A stretch of 64,000 nucleotides of DNA from Devosia sp. A8/3-2 (GCA_025452255.1 CP104974.1:558001-622000), one strand, 5' to 3'; shown: positions 10,461 through 21,247, counted from the first letter of the stretch. The notes: generated by a model from the sequence alone, not told the origin. A program made the numbers and translations.

Positions 10461-12077
10461 CTAGCTGGTCCGCCGCTTGCGCCCACCGCGCGACACTGCC
10501 ACCGAAACCAGCAGCCCCGCTCCCAGCGCAATCAGCAGCAGCCAATACCGCACCTGCGAAAAAACCGTGCCGGCGAGGCGTTGGTCGGGGCGTACGTCAA
10601 GAGCTGCCATTTGCATGGGGGCCAGCTCGGCCGTGATGCGGCCCAGTGGGTCGGTGGCAAAGGTGAAGCCCGAATTGGCAGCGCGAATCAGGCTCATGCC
10701 TTCTTCGACGGCCCGCACCACGGCGTGATGGGCATGCTGGGCGGGCCCGATCAGAGCCGTCGAACCGAGCGTCATTGGTGATGTTGAGGATATATTGCGC
10801 GCCTGTTGTATCGCCCAGATCGCCCGAAAACAGGATTTCGTAGCAGATCAGCGCCGAGAATTTGGGCGTATTGGGCAGGCTCATCAGCCGCCGTCGCGCA
10901 TCGCCGTGCCCCCAGCCCTCGGCCCCCGGCACGAATTGCTTGATGCCCAGCCGACCGAAGAATTCCGGAAGGGCAGGAATTCGCCAAACGGCACCAGATG
11001 AGATTTGTCGTAGGAGGCCACTACTTCGCCATTGCTGTCGATGGCCAGCAGTGAATTGAACGGCTGGCCGGCGCTTCTGGTGTCGCCCGGCTCATATTGC
11101 TGGCGCGGCGCCCCGGCCGAGAGCATGGCGCCATCGGGCAGCATGCGGGCAATGCGCGCCGAGGCGTCAGGATAGGTCGAGAGGAAGAATGGCAGGCTCG
11201 ATTCGGGCCAGACCAGATGGGTGATATCGGCCAAGCCACGGTCTTCGGGATTCATCCGCATGTCGGACAGCATGATCAGCCGGTCGATCAGCGCCACCGG
11301 ATCGGCATTGCCCCAGTCGGCATGCTCGTAAACCATGGGCTGCACCAGCCGCATCGACACGTCCCGGCGCGGTGTCGCGGTCGTGCCAGCCAGCCGATTA
11401 TAGCCATAGCCAAGCTGGGCGGCGATGACGCCGAGAGCGAGGAAGAGCGGCAATAGCCGCCGGCTGAGCGGGCGATTATCGGCCGGCCAGATCAGCGCCG
11501 GCGTCATGGCGAGCAGCGCTGCCACAAAGGTCAGCCCATAAATGCCAATCACCGAAGTGATCTGCATCATCTCGTCATTGGGTGTCAGTGCATAGCCGAG
11601 CAGATCGAAGGGAAAGCCGGTCAACACATGACCGCGCGCCCATTCGGCGATGGTGACGAAGGTGGCCAGCGTCACGATCCGCCGGGGGCCATGGCTCCAC
11701 AGCAGATGCGCCAGCGCGCTAGCGACGCCCCAGAAAAACGCGATCATCGCCGCCAGCGCCAGAATGGCGAAGGGCATCAGCGCGATCATCACCCCGCCAT
11801 CGACGAAGAAGGCCGCGCCCAGCCAGTGGAAGGCAACAGTGAAATAACCCCAGCCAAAGGCAAAGCCGATGCTGAAGGCTGGGCCGAACAGCCGCCTTAG
11901 CCCGCTTTTGCGCTCGGCGCCATCAAGGCACCAGACCCAGATGGGAAAGGCGACGAACAGTGCAGGAACGACAAACAGCGGCGGGATGGACAGGCCGGCA
12001 AGAGCGCCCGCCACCACCAGCAGCAGGAAACGTCGCCAGCCATGGCTGAGCATCGCGGTCTCGGCCAGCCAGGTCAT
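10461..12077 (-). CDS. lnt: apolipoprotein N-acyltransferase (two frameshifts)
   Basis: Inner-membrane enzyme that adds the third acyl chain to lipoproteins. About six N-terminal membrane helices are visible (LVVAGALAGLSIPP, FVAFPIWVW, LMPFAILALAAMIAFF ...), then a nitrilase-fold periplasmic domain with catalytic Glu in WPESSLPFFL, Lys in YDKSHLVPFGEFLPF and Cys in ICYEILFSGD, and a last helix (WLLLIALGAGLLVSVAV). Breaks: near 10967 (T-run) and 10753 (extra A in CpG, GATCGAGC reads GATCAGAGC). Upstream in-frame TTG and ATG codons exist; ATG at 12077 (MTWLAETAML) fits family length best. Confidence 0.92.
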
Positions 12078-12192
12078 CGGAACGATGTCATCAGAATCAG
12101 GGCGCATCCCGGCAAGCTGGCGATGTCGGCTTGGACAGTCAATGTCATCGCTCTCAGTCGACAATCCGCAGCCATGGCGCTAGAGCGATGGC

Positions 12193-12804
12193 ATGAGTGT
12201 TCTGCCCATCACCCTTGCCATCGACACAGCCGCGCCGCGCCTGCAATTGGCCCTGCTGCGGCCCGATGGCAGCACCGATATATCCGTTGACGAAATCGCT
12301 ACCGGCCACGCCGAATTGATCTTCGAGCGGATCGCGACGCTGCTGGCGCGCAATGGCATTGGCTATTCCGATCTGCAACGCGTGGTGACCACGACCGGCC
12401 CCGGCTCGTTCACCGGCCTGCGCATTGGTCTGTCGGCGGCGCGCGGTATCGGGTTGGCCCACGATATTCCAGTGATCGGGGTGCCCAGTCTGCTGGCGCT
12501 CTCGCTGGCAGGACATGGCACCATCACCGTGCTGCTCGATGCACGCCGCGACGAGGCCTATTTCCAGACTTTTTCAGCCCTCGGCATGCCGGACAGTGCG
12601 GCGCAATTGCTGCCCATGGCCGTTGCGCAACAGGCCGTGCGGGCTAATTCGCTCCTCCTCACCACGCCCTTTGTCGATATCGCCGCCCTTGCCCGCTATG
12701 GCGCAATTGCCGACCCGCTCGGTCATGTGCCCGAGGCTGCCTATGTGCGCGATGCCGATGCCAAGCCGCAGACGGCGGCCCGGATCGAAAGGCTCAATTC
12801 ATGA
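12193..12804 (+). CDS. tsaB: tRNA threonylcarbamoyladenosine biosynthesis protein TsaB
   Basis: Non-catalytic partner of TsaD in t6A37 formation. Intact, 203 residues, with ILAIDTA-like TLAIDTAAPRLQLAL, TGPGSFTGLRIGLSAARG and VLLDARRDEAYFQ. The ATG at 12193 is divergent from lnt. It overlaps rimI by 4 bases (ATGA), indicating translational coupling, and heads the tsaB-rimI-fur-plsC run. Confidence 0.93.
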   Translation: MSVLPITLAIDTAAPRLQLALLRPDGSTDISVDEIATGHAELIFERIATLLARNGIGYSDLQRVVTTTGPGSFTGLRIGLSAARGIGLAHDIPVIGVPSLLALSLAGHGTITVLLDARRDEAYFQTFSALGMPDSAAQLLPMAVAQQAVRANSLLLTTPFVDIAALARYGAIADPLGHVPEAAYVRDADAKPQTAARIERLNS

Positions 12805-13280
12805 TGAAGCTCTGGATGGCGCCGCAGGGCCTGCATATCGAGCTCGGTCAAACCCACGATGCCGATGAGCTGGCGCGCATTCACAAAGCAGGCTTTTATC
12901 GCGGCTGGCCGCGTGAGGAATTTTTGTCCTTCCTGTCCGAAGGCGCCACCCCGGTCTATGTCGCCTGCGACGCCAAGCACCGCATTGCCGGCTTCGCGCT
13001 GATCCGCATCGCGGCCGATGAAGCTGAACTCCTGACCATCGCGGTCGATCCCAAATGGCGCGGCAAGAAGGTGGGGCGGGCGCTGCTGCGTGCCGCCTTC
13101 GAGGATTTGCGCATGAGCCCGGCGCGGCGCATGTTCCTTGAGGTCGATGAGCAGAATGCCCCGGCTGTGCGGCTCTATGGCAAGGAAGGTTTTGCCACCA
13201 TATCCAGTCGCAAGGGCTATTATCCGCGGCCCGATGGCAGTGCGGCAACCGCGCTTGTCATGGCGCGCGATCTTGGATAA
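12801..13280 (+). CDS. rimI: GNAT acetyltransferase RimI (ribosomal protein N-acetyltransferase family)
   Basis: Single GNAT domain, 159 residues, intact. The acetyl-CoA loop is seen in LLTIAVDPKWRGKKVGRALL and the downstream MFLEVDEQNAPAVRLYGKEGF is characteristic of RimI. Whether it modifies bS18 or other N-termini cannot be told from sequence. It starts inside the tsaB stop codon, the usual arrangement. Confidence 0.87.
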   Translation: MMKLWMAPQGLHIELGQTHDADELARIHKAGFYRGWPREEFLSFLSEGATPVYVACDAKHRIAGFALIRIAADEAELLTIAVDPKWRGKKVGRALLRAAFEDLRMSPARRMFLEVDEQNAPAVRLYGKEGFATISSRKGYYPRPDGSAATALVMARDLG

Positions 13281-13313
13281 CCCGGAAACGGGCTGACCAG
13301 CGGGAGCAAAGGC

Positions 13314-13755
13314 GTGAGCAAGATCCAGACCGATCCGACCACGGAAGAAGCCTGCGTTGCCAAGGGCATGCGCATGACCGACCAGCGCCGCGTCATCGCG
13401 CGGGTGATCGAGGAATCCTCGGATCACCCCGATGTCGAAGAACTCTATCGCCGCGCCTCGGCGATCGACGATCGCATTTCGCTGTCCACAGTCTACCGAA
13501 CCGTCAACCTGTTCGAAGAAGCCGGGCTCGTCACCAAGCACGACTTCAAGGACGGTCGTGCCCGATTCTGAACTGATCCCTGACGAGCATCACGACCATC
13601 TGATCGATATCCGTTCCGGCAAGGTCATCGAATTCCGCAACGAGGAAATCGAGGCCATCCAGGACGTCATCGCCAAACGCTCGGGCTATCGGCTGGTCGA
13701 TCATCGCCTCGAACTCTATGCCGTGCCGGTGGAGGGCAAGGATAAGGCCAAATGA
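13314..13755 (+). CDS. fur: Fur-family metalloregulator (Fur/Mur) (one frameshift)
   Basis: Metal-dependent repressor; in Alphaproteobacteria the gene in this position usually responds to Mn or Fe (Mur/Fur). The winged helix reads MTDQRRVIARVIEES, HPDVEELYRRAS, ISLSTVYRTVNLFEEAGLV; the metal site is PDEHHDHLIDIRSGKVIEF. No CxxC zinc pair is present, as usual in rhizobial members. The break at 13569 is an extra T in a CpG (TTCGAAC reads TTCTGAAC), directly before LIPDEHHDH. GTG start at 13314. The stop overlaps the plsC start by 4 bases. Confidence 0.9.
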
Positions 13756-14554
13756 TCTTCCGCGGGCTGTTCTTTGTCTTCGTACTTGTGCCGGTAATGA
13801 TCGTGATCATCCCGCTGCAGGCTTTGATCAATGCACTTAAGCTGCCGTTCTGGAATGTGCTGCCGCGCCTGTTTCATCGCCTAGGCTGCTTTTTTCTCGG
13901 GCTGCGGGTCGAGGTCATCGGCCAGCCGGCGACTGGTCGGGCAACGTTGTTGGTGGCCAACCATATTTCTTGGACCGATATTGTCGCCGTCGGTTCGGTG
14001 GCCGACGTCACCTTTGTCGCCAAACGCGAAGTGGGCGACTGGCCCTTTGTCGGCATGATGGCGCGGCTGCAAAGACCATTTTTGTTGACCGCACCCGCCG
14101 CTCCGATGCCGGCCGCACCGCCCGAGCAATGGGCGCGCATATGGCGGGTGGCAATGCCGTGCTGCTGTTTGCTGAAGGCCAATCCGATATCGGCACCCAT
14201 GTGCTGCCATTCCGCACGGCCCCGGTGGGCGCAGCGCAACATGCCATGATCGAGGCTGGCGCCAATGACGTGCTGATCCAACCGCTGACCATCGCCTATA
14301 CCGGGCTGCAGGGCCTGCCGGTCAGCCGCAACGAGCGTTCGCTCATCGCTCGGATCAAGTCCAAATCGGTTAGGCAGAATATCCGCGAGATATTGGCCGG
14401 CCCGCTCAAGGATGTGACGGTGGCTTTCGGCACCCCCATTCCGCTGGGCGAAAACGACAATCGCAAGCAGGTGACCAAGGCAGCCGAGGATCAGGTGCGG
14501 ACCATGCTGGTGGCGCTCAATCGCGGCCATAAGCTGCCGGCCAAAGTCGCCTGA
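13752..14554 (+). CDS. plsC: 1-acyl-sn-glycerol-3-phosphate acyltransferase (one frameshift)
   Basis: Membrane-bound acyltransferase making phosphatidic acid. An N-terminal hydrophobic helix (GLFFVFVLVPVMIVIIPLQA) precedes the catalytic NHISWTD (HX4D), then KREVGDWPFVG, and after the break VLLFAEGQSDIGTHVLPF (the family EGxRS site reads EGQSD). The break near 14073 is a lost A (LQKTIFVDR if corrected). Fourth gene of the tsaB-rimI-fur-plsC run. Confidence 0.88.
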
Positions 14555-14638
14555 GACCCGTTCGATAAAACTCCACGGATTAAGGCTAATGCCAGCCTGC
14601 GCTTGGGCGTTAACTTCGCGTTAGCTATAAAGCCGTCC

Positions 14639-14875
14639 ATGATGATGGATGTGCAAATCGCTCGGCAGGTACTGGCAATCTGGGCAATCGTGCTGAGCAC
14701 GATCATCTGGTTCGTGCGTGATGAACGCCGGCTGGAGAGCGAGCGGGTGCTGGTTCGTGCGGCGCGCTATTATGCTCATGCGCCCAAGCGCCGCCAAATT
14801 ATCCGCCCCGAATCCATCCCCTTGCCCAAGCCGCGTCCGGGCGCCATTCGGCATACCGACCGGATCTATTTCTGA
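14639..14875 (+). CDS. small single-pass membrane protein, function unknown
   Basis: 78 residues. An N-terminal hydrophobic stretch (VLAIWAIVLSTIIWFV) is followed by a strongly basic tail rich in Arg (RDERRLESERVLVRAARYY, then Pro/Arg). The first of three consecutive ATG codons at 14639 is used; no convincing ribosome-binding site is visible. I do not recognise a family. It lies 84 bases after plsC and could be the last gene of that run. Confidence 0.5.
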   Translation: MMMDVQIARQVLAIWAIVLSTIIWFVRDERRLESERVLVRAARYYAHAPKRRQIIRPESIPLPKPRPGAIRHTDRIYF

Positions 14876-14902
14876 CCAGTTTCTGGGCGGCAAGCTTCCG
14901 CG

Positions 14903-15164
14903 CTAACTCGCCACACCCACTTCCAGTTGCGCCTTGAGCCGGGCCACTATATCGGCCGCCTTGAGCATCAGCGCCATGTCGATATCACCATCACTGGCAT
15001 CCGCCGGCAAATCAGCCCAGACGGAAATTGATAGTTCATGGGTCTGTTCGCGCCCATCGCGCGTTTCTGCTCAGCACCGCGCGGACGCGTCCGGTGGTGC
15101 GTCCGGTCAGCCGCTTATGCGCCGCCCGGCTTTGCACTTCGATGTCGATCAGTTGAAAAGTCAT
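14903..15164 (-). CDS. conserved-looking small protein hidden by one frameshift, function unknown
   Basis: No long uninterrupted frame covers this stretch, but one correction reveals about 86 residues: MTFQLIDIEVQSRAAHKRL, GRTTGRVRAVLSETRDGREQ, THELSISVWADLPA, then MALMLKAADIVARLKAQLE to a TAG. The break at 15068 is an extra T in a CpG (AGCGAAAC reads AGCAGAAAC on the coding strand), the same signature as in essential genes nearby. The two-strand/one-helix character suggests a small soluble protein. No family recognised. Confidence 0.55.
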
Positions 15165-15292
15165 TCCGGCCCCGAGAGGAGCCCCCATGCAAACGGTAAT
15201 AGCGGATGGTTCACGGCGCGTTAATTGCCATGGCAGGGACTAGCCGATTCTCCACCGCTTTTGCGGGCAGGCTGTTCACTTTTTAGGCGAAT

Positions 15293-16600
15293 TCACACCT
15301 TGACGGCGTGCAAGGCCATGCCGGCATCGCCAAAAATGCTGAGATAACGGGCAATTTCTTCCGGCGTGCCGGTGGCCTTGGCCGGATTGTCCGAGAGCTT
15401 CACTGCCGGGCGGCCATTGGCCTCGCTCACCTTGGCGACGATGGAAATCGGATCGAGCCCCGGATTGGGGCCATCGGGCGCGCAGCCTTCGAAATCATTG
15501 GTGAGATTGGTGCCCCAGCCAAAGGTCATCCGCACCCGGCCGTCAAAGTGCAGATAGGCTTCCTCGATCATGTCGACATCGAGCCCATCGGAAAAGATCA
15601 GCAGCTTTTCGCGCGGGTCGCGGCCCCGGCTCTGCCACCGGGCAATGATCTTTTCCCCGCCCTCGATGGCTGGCGCGCTATCGGGCCGGAACCCGGTCCA
15701 ATCGGCCACCCAATCGGGCGCGTGTTTCAAAAAGCTGTCGGTGCCGAAGGCATCGGGCAGCACGATCTTGAGATTGCCGCCATAATAGCTCTCCCAATCC
15801 TGCAGCACCTGATAGGGCGCCGCCTTCAGCGCCTCGTCGGTCTGGGCGAGCGCCGCCAGCACCATGGGCAGCTCATGGGCATTGGTGCCCAGAGCTTCGA
15901 GGTCATTATCCATGGCCAGTTTGACATTGGACGTGCCGGTAAAGGCCTCGCCAATGCCTTCCTTGAGCGCCTCGACGCACCAGCGCTGCCAGAGGAAGGA
16001 ATGCCGACGCCGCGTGCCAAAGTCGGAAATTTTGAGGTCCGGCAGCTTTTGCAGCCGCTCGACCTTTTCCCACATCTTGGCCTTGGCGCGGGCATAGAGC
16101 ACGTCGAGCGCGAAGGGCCCGTAATTCTTGAGTGCCGCGCGAGCGCAATTCATTGATAATGGCGAGCGCGGGGATTTCCCACATCGAGGTCTCGACCCAG
16201 AGCCCCGGAAATTCCAGCACGAATTGGCCGTCGCGCTGCTCCAGCCGGTATTCGGGCAGGCGGAACTCTTCCAGCCATTTGAGGAAGGCCGGCTCGAAAA
16301 TCTGCTTGGACCCATAAAAACTGTTACCGGCCAGCCAGATCATTTCTTTCTTGGTGAAGCGCAGCGTGCGGCAATGATCGAGCTGCGCCCGCAATTCCTC
16401 GATATCGATCTCTTGGGCCAGCTTGACCGACTTGGTGCGGTTGATCAGCGAAAAGCTGGCATTGACCCGTGGGTACAGCCCCCAGATCATCTGCAACATC
16501 AACAGCTTATAGAAGTCGGTATCGAGCAGGCTGCGCACGATGGGGTCGAGCTTCCGGTGTGGTTGTAAACCCGCCGGGCAATATCGGTATAAGTCGCCAT
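15293..16600 (-). CDS. pncB: nicotinate phosphoribosyltransferase (two frameshifts)
   Basis: NAD salvage: converts nicotinate, PRPP and ATP to nicotinate mononucleotide. The start is [13 protein letters not shown] at 16600; the conserved [61 protein letters not shown] and [11 protein letters not shown] motifs follow, ending GMALHAVKV. Breaks: near 16553 (CACCTGG reads CACCGG, a lost T) and near 16133 (2-base loss in a CG repeat). About 434 residues once corrected, normal for the family. Confidence 0.93.
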
Positions 16601-16695
16601 GGCTCTTGGCCCCCAATGCGCGGCTGGCCTTGTAGCGCGCTCGGCCGGGGATGGAAAGGCGGGGATGGGCAAAGCCGTCCAGTTGGCGTCAGCGA

Positions 16696-17854
16696 TCAAT
16701 CCCCGAACTGGAACCGCTCGAACCGCCCCAACGCTTCATCGATTGCCGCCTTGGCCTCCGCCCCGGCATCTTCCAGCCGAGTCCAGTTCTGGATCAACAG
16801 CTTCCCCGCCGCTCGATCCGCCTTGAGATCCGCCGCCGCGACGATCCGGTCGCCGACCAATACCGGCAGGGCAAAATAGCCCAGCTTGCGCTTGGCCGCC
16901 GGCACATAGGCCTCGAACAAATGGTCATAGCCGAAGAACAGCTTGAGCCGCTTGCGCTGGATGATCAGGGGATCAAAGGGCGACAGGATATGGGTCAGCC
17001 CCGGCGGCGCCACGCGCTCGCTGGCCAGCGTTTCGGGCATGGCCCAATGCTCGGCCTTGCCATGGCCTTCGATATGCACCGGCACCAATAGTTTGCGGCG
17101 CACCCGGCTTTCGATCAATTCGCGCACCGCCTTTTTACGCGGGGCATCGAGATGACACACGGAATCAAGGCTCACCATGCCCCGGCTGCGCAGCGCCCGG
17201 TCCAAGAGATAAGCGGTGATCTGCCGCTCGGTCGCCGGCTTAGGCGCCTTGTCCCAGCCGAAATGGCGCCCGATCAGGTCATAAGTCTTGACCATGCCCT
17301 GCCGCGCGCCGATCGTCACCAGCCCCCGGAAGAACATTATTTCGAGCACGCGCTTGCTCGGCTTGCGGCTGGCCCGGGGATGATCCTTGTCGACCAGTTC
17401 GTCATCGCCGATATCGTGAATCGACAGCGGTCCGCCGTCCGCGCAGCCGCTTGGTCATCTTGCGGATTTCGAGCGGGGTCACCGAACCGAACCAGCGGCT
17501 GGGCGTCTCGCGATACTGCTTCATTGCAGGCAGGAAGAACGGCAGATCCGCCGCCGGCACATAGCTCAGCGCATGGGTCCAATATTCAAAGATCGACTTA
17601 TCCACCGATTGCGCCTGCGCCAGATGGGCGCGGGCATAATCGGGCAGGCGCAACCACAGAATGTGATGGTGGCAGCGCTCGATGACGTTGATGGTGTCGA
17701 TCTGCACATAGCCAAGATGGGCAATGGCGGGCAGTACCGCCTCCGGCCCCGTACCAAACAGGGCCGGAGTGTCGAGCCGCTGCGCACTCAGCCAGATATG
17801 GCGGGCATGATCGGGCGACAGAGCACGGGATTTCGGCAAGGGGCGACTCGGCAA
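16696..17854 (-). CDS. YcaQ-family winged-helix DNA glycosylase-like protein (one frameshift)
   Basis: Belongs to the HTH_42/YcaQ family; the E. coli member unhooks interstrand DNA crosslinks. Features: LSPDHARHIWLSAQRL, LGYVQIDTINVIERCHHHILWLRLPDY (the QIDxxxxxxRxHH block typical of the family), ARQGMVKTYDLIGRHF, and C-terminal LSPFDPLIIQRKRLKLFFGYDHLFE. The break near 17441 is a 2-base loss in a GC repeat (KRLRADGGPLSIHD if corrected). Stands alone between pncB and the GIY-YIG gene. The glycosylase activity is inferred from the family only. Confidence 0.78.
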
Positions 17855-17935
17855 ATGGGTTTTGTTGGAAACAAACCTAGAACGAGTCGGGGCCGAAGGG
17901 CACCCGGTTCTGCGGAGGATTCGATACCCGCTACG

Positions 17936-18175
17936 CTAAAGCCGCTTCTTGGCAAAAGCTCTGCCGGACGCGGTCTTTAGATATTTCTCAAAGGCGCGGG
18001 CCTGCGCCTCGTCATCGAATCCCAGATAAGTTTTGAGGGCCCATGGGGCGAACTTGGCAGTATGAATCACTTGAGCAGCATTGTGGCTGGCGAGCCGCGC
18101 CTTGAGATTGCCGGGCCTGCCGACATAGTACCGGTCCGGATCGTCTAGACTGCGCAGGATATAAACATATTGCAT
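17936..18175 (-). CDS. GIY-YIG domain protein (UPF0213/YhbQ-like)
   Basis: 79 residues, intact. The GIY-YIG core reads YVYILRSLDDPDRYYVG, then LKARLASHN, LKTYLGFDDEAQARAFEKYLKT and a basic end FAKKRL. These small single-domain proteins have the nuclease fold but mostly unproven roles in DNA repair or recombination. Solitary gene. Confidence 0.85.
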   Translation of the reverse strand: MQYVYILRSLDDPDRYYVGRPGNLKARLASHNAAQVIHTAKFAPWALKTYLGFDDEAQARAFEKYLKTASGRAFAKKRL

Positions 18176-18289
18176 GGCGCAAGCTTAGCGCTGCGAAGCA
18201 CCTGCAATGTCAGAGAGGACCGGTTGAGAACCGCACTGGTCCGCCGTCGTTGCTAACGCAACTTTGGCGCGACAGCCTTCGCAGTGATG

Positions 18290-18350
18290 TCCGCAAGCTT
18301 TGGGCTAGGCCTCAAAGGCCTGCCGAGCCGAAGCTGCGGAGCAGCGAAGG
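18290..18350. other. structured intergenic sequence after the tRNA
   Basis: Two inverted repeats lie just 3' of the tRNA gene: AGGCCT-caa-AGGCCT, and GCCGAAGCTGC-gga-GCAGCGAAGGC. There is no T-tract on either strand, so these may be processing or weak termination structures. The rest of 18176-18351 holds nothing I can name. Confidence 0.4.
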
Positions 18351-18351
18351 C

Positions 18352-18427
<76 letters not shown>

Positions 18428-18565
18428 ATTTCGTGGGTTCCAGAAGGGCTAACCCGTCCGGAGCGAGGCGGAACCTATTGGATGATCCGCCCCCATGCAA
18501 GTGCCTATTTGACACTTTTTTGTCCCGCCGGATTTTTATGAATCCGGCGGAAAAATCGTGGAAAA

Positions 18566-18971
18566 TCAGCGGTCTTCGTCGCCGCCGACATCGAAGCCGA
18601 GCTCGTCGTCTTCGTCCTCATCTTCCTCGAGGAAGACGTCTGCATCGTCATCGCCGAGTTCTTCGTCGACTTCGACATCGTCGGTATCAGGGAATGGTTT
18701 CGTCGCCGGCTTCTTCGGCGTCAGCATCTTCTAGGCTGACGATGACGGGCGCTGCAACGTCCTCGACTTCCTCTTCTTCCTCGATCTCGTCCTCGTCATC
18801 CACCTTGCGGGCGGTGGCGGGGGAGGGCTTGCCGACCAGCAGCTGCTCGAAATACGAGCGCGGATAGCTCTTGCCGGTATAGGGCGAGACGATCGGGTCC
18901 ATGTTGAGGTCGTAGAACTTCTTCCCGGTATCGGGATCGGTCCGCTTGGTGCCGCGTTCGGAACTGGCCAT
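18566..18971 (-). CDS. TIGR02300 family protein with acidic tail (one frameshift)
   Basis: Small alphaproteobacterial protein of unknown function. The conserved N-terminus has [17 protein letters not shown] and [12 protein letters not shown]; it is followed by a long Glu/Asp-rich tail, typical of the family. The break at 18691 is an extra A in a CpG (TATCGGG reads TATCAGGG on the plus strand); correction extends the tail to [10 protein letters not shown] and a TGA at 18566. It sits beside the tRNA gene and divergent from aroA. Confidence 0.85.
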
Positions 18972-19149
18972 CGATGTTCCTCGTGGGGATTGGGTTTGCG
19001 GGGGCAGGTGCCGCCGCTTCGGTCAGTCCGGTTATGGGCAAACCGGGCCCCTGTCAAACCGAAAATGCGGGCGCGATGGCGGCGAGCCATCTCGGCGGTG
19101 GCTTCGGGCGGCTGGGCCATGCTAAACCCGCCCCGCCGCAAACCAGCCC

Positions 19150-20496
19150 ATGGCCGCCATGCCCGACGCCGATCCGCACACCCAACCGCTCTCTGCCCAG
19201 CGCGCTGCCCCGCTTTCCGGGCGCTTTTCTACCCCGGCGACAAGGCGATTTCCCACCGCGCGTTGATCCCGGGCGCCACGGCTGTCGGCCGTACCGGGAT
19301 TGAGGGCCTGCTGACCGCCGAGGACGTGCTGTCCACAGCAAACGCTTTGCGCGCTCGGTGTGGTCGTGGATCTGCATGATAAAGGCTGCGACGTGCATGG
19401 CACGGGGATCAATGGCCTGCTCGCGCCGGCCGCGCCGCTCGATTTGGGCAATGCCGGCACGGGCGTGCGTCTGATGCTGGGCCTATTGGCGCCCTATCGC
19501 TTCACCAGCCATTTTACCGGCGGGCCGACTTTGACCCGGCGGCCGATGCAGCCTTTGCTCGATGCGCTGGGTGTTGCAGGCATGAACGTGTTGGAAAGCG
19601 ATGCCGGGCATTTGCCTATCGCTATCAAAGGACCGCTGGCCCCCGCCCCGATCCGCTACACCATGCCGGCACCGTCCGAGCAGATCAAATCGGCGCTCTT
19701 GCTGGCGGGCCTTGCCAGCCCCGGCACCACCACCATTGTCGAGCCGGTGCCGACCGGCGATCATACCGAAAAGCTGCTGGCCGATTTCGGCGCCCAGATA
19801 TCGACGGCCCTCGACGCGGCTGGTGCCGCTACCATTACCCCGGCCGGCCTACCCGAACTCAAGCCGCGCCGCGTCATCGTGCCGGGCGATCCATCTTCGG
19901 CCGCCTATGCCATTGTCGCGGCCTTGATCGTGCCCGGCTCCGATCTCGTGATCGAAAATGTGCTGATCAATCCCAACCGGACCGGGCTGATCGATACCCT
20001 GCTCGAAATGGGTGGCGATATTGCCTTCATCAATCAACGCGAAGCGGGCGGTGAACATGTCGCCGATCTGCGTGTCCGCTCCTCCCGGCTGCGCGGCGTG
20101 CATGTATCGGCCGATCATGCCGGAGCCATGCTCGATGATATCCCCGCTTTGGCCATTGCCGCCGCTTATGCCGATGGCTCAACCATGATCGAAGGCATTG
20201 CCGCCCTGCGCGAGCAGGAATGCGATCGTCTTGCCGTGACGGCGGCCGGATTGGCGGCCAATGGTGTCGAATGCCTTGAAGGCCGCGATCAATTGCTGAT
20301 CAAGGGGAATGGCGCCGTGCCCGGCGGCGGGCGGGTCGACACTCACCACGACCACCGCATCGCCATGAGCTTTCTGGTGCTGGGCACGGCCAGCAAGGAA
20401 AAGGTCACCATTGACGATGCCAGCGCCATTGCCGCCAGTTTCCCCGGCTTTGTCCCCGCATTGAGCGCAGCGGGCGCCAGCTTTTCGGCGGGGTAG
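19150..20496 (+). CDS. aroA: 3-phosphoshikimate 1-carboxyvinyltransferase (EPSP synthase; two frameshifts)
   Basis: Sixth step of the shikimate pathway. Motifs: [15 protein letters not shown] (K-x-S-x-R site, with Ala where Ser is usual), [72 protein letters not shown] and [10 protein letters not shown]. The TGDHTEK and SHRAL patterns resemble the class II enzymes. Breaks: about 19232 (one base lost at GRF/YPGDK) and about 19353 (2-base loss in a GC repeat, ALRALGVVV). The start is ATG 19150 or 19159; no clear ribosome-binding site. First gene of aroA-cmk-rpsA. Confidence 0.92.
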
Positions 20497-20605
20497 GGCG
20501 CCTGTCGCCCACGGCACGGGGATTTCTCACGATTGCCGGTTCTTTTCGGCCGGTGATTATGCCAAAGCCATTGCACAACATCGTTTACGCGAGAGGGGAG
20601 CTGCC

Positions 20606-21247
20606 ATGATCATTGCCGTTGACGGACCCGCCGCCTCCGGCAAGGGCACTTTGGCCTCGGGCCTTGCCCGCCATTATGGCCTGCCTCATCTCGACACCGG
20701 CCTGCTCTATCGCGCCGTCGGCCGCGCCGTGTCCGACTGGGAAGACCAGCCCGGCTTTGAAGATGCCGCCATTGCTGCCGCCCTTGCGCTCGACGCCAGC
20801 CATCTGGCCGATGTGGCCGAATTGACCTCGGCCCGCTCTGGTGTGCTCGCCAGCAAGGTCGCCGTGATCGGCCCGGTGCGGGCGGCTTTGTTCGATTATC
20901 AGCGCAATTTTGCTACCCAACCCGGCGGCGCTGTGCTCGATGGCCGCGATATCGGCACCAATATCTGCCCCGATGCCGATGTGAAACTGTTCATCCGGGC
21001 CGACAGCAAGGCCCGCATGGAGCGCCGCGCCCGCCAGCTGGAATCGCGCGGGCAACAGGTTGATCGCTACGCCCTCTATCACCAGATAGAAGAGCGGGAC
21101 GCCCGTGACATGGCCAATCCCAATGGCGGATTCTATAAAGCTGACGACGCGCACTTGCTCGATACGACGCTTCTCGATATAGAGGCCGCACTCCGCGCAG
21201 CCATCGCGATTGTCGAAACGACCATGGCGCACAAGGCAAAGCTGTAA
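20606..21247 (+). CDS. cmk: cytidylate kinase
   Basis: Phosphorylates CMP and dCMP with ATP. Intact, 213 residues: P-loop VDGPAASGKGTLA, LDTGLLYRAVG, DGRDIGTNICPDADVKLFI and the lid RQLESRGQQV. GAGGGGAG precedes the ATG at 20606. Lies between aroA and rpsA as in most Proteobacteria. Confidence 0.95.
   Translation: MIIAVDGPAASGKGTLASGLARHYGLPHLDTGLLYRAVGRAVSDWEDQPGFEDAAIAAALALDASHLADVAELTSARSGVLASKVAVIGPVRAALFDYQRNFATQPGGAVLDGRDIGTNICPDADVKLFIRADSKARMERRARQLESRGQQVDRYALYHQIEERDARDMANPNGGFYKADDAHLLDTTLLDIEAALRAAIAIVETTMAHKAKL

Noticed and set aside
14881..15292. Convergent gap between the small membrane protein and pncB treated as non-coding
   Set aside because: Most of it is accounted for by the hidden minus-strand frame at 14903-15164; the remaining 128 bases show nothing recognisable.
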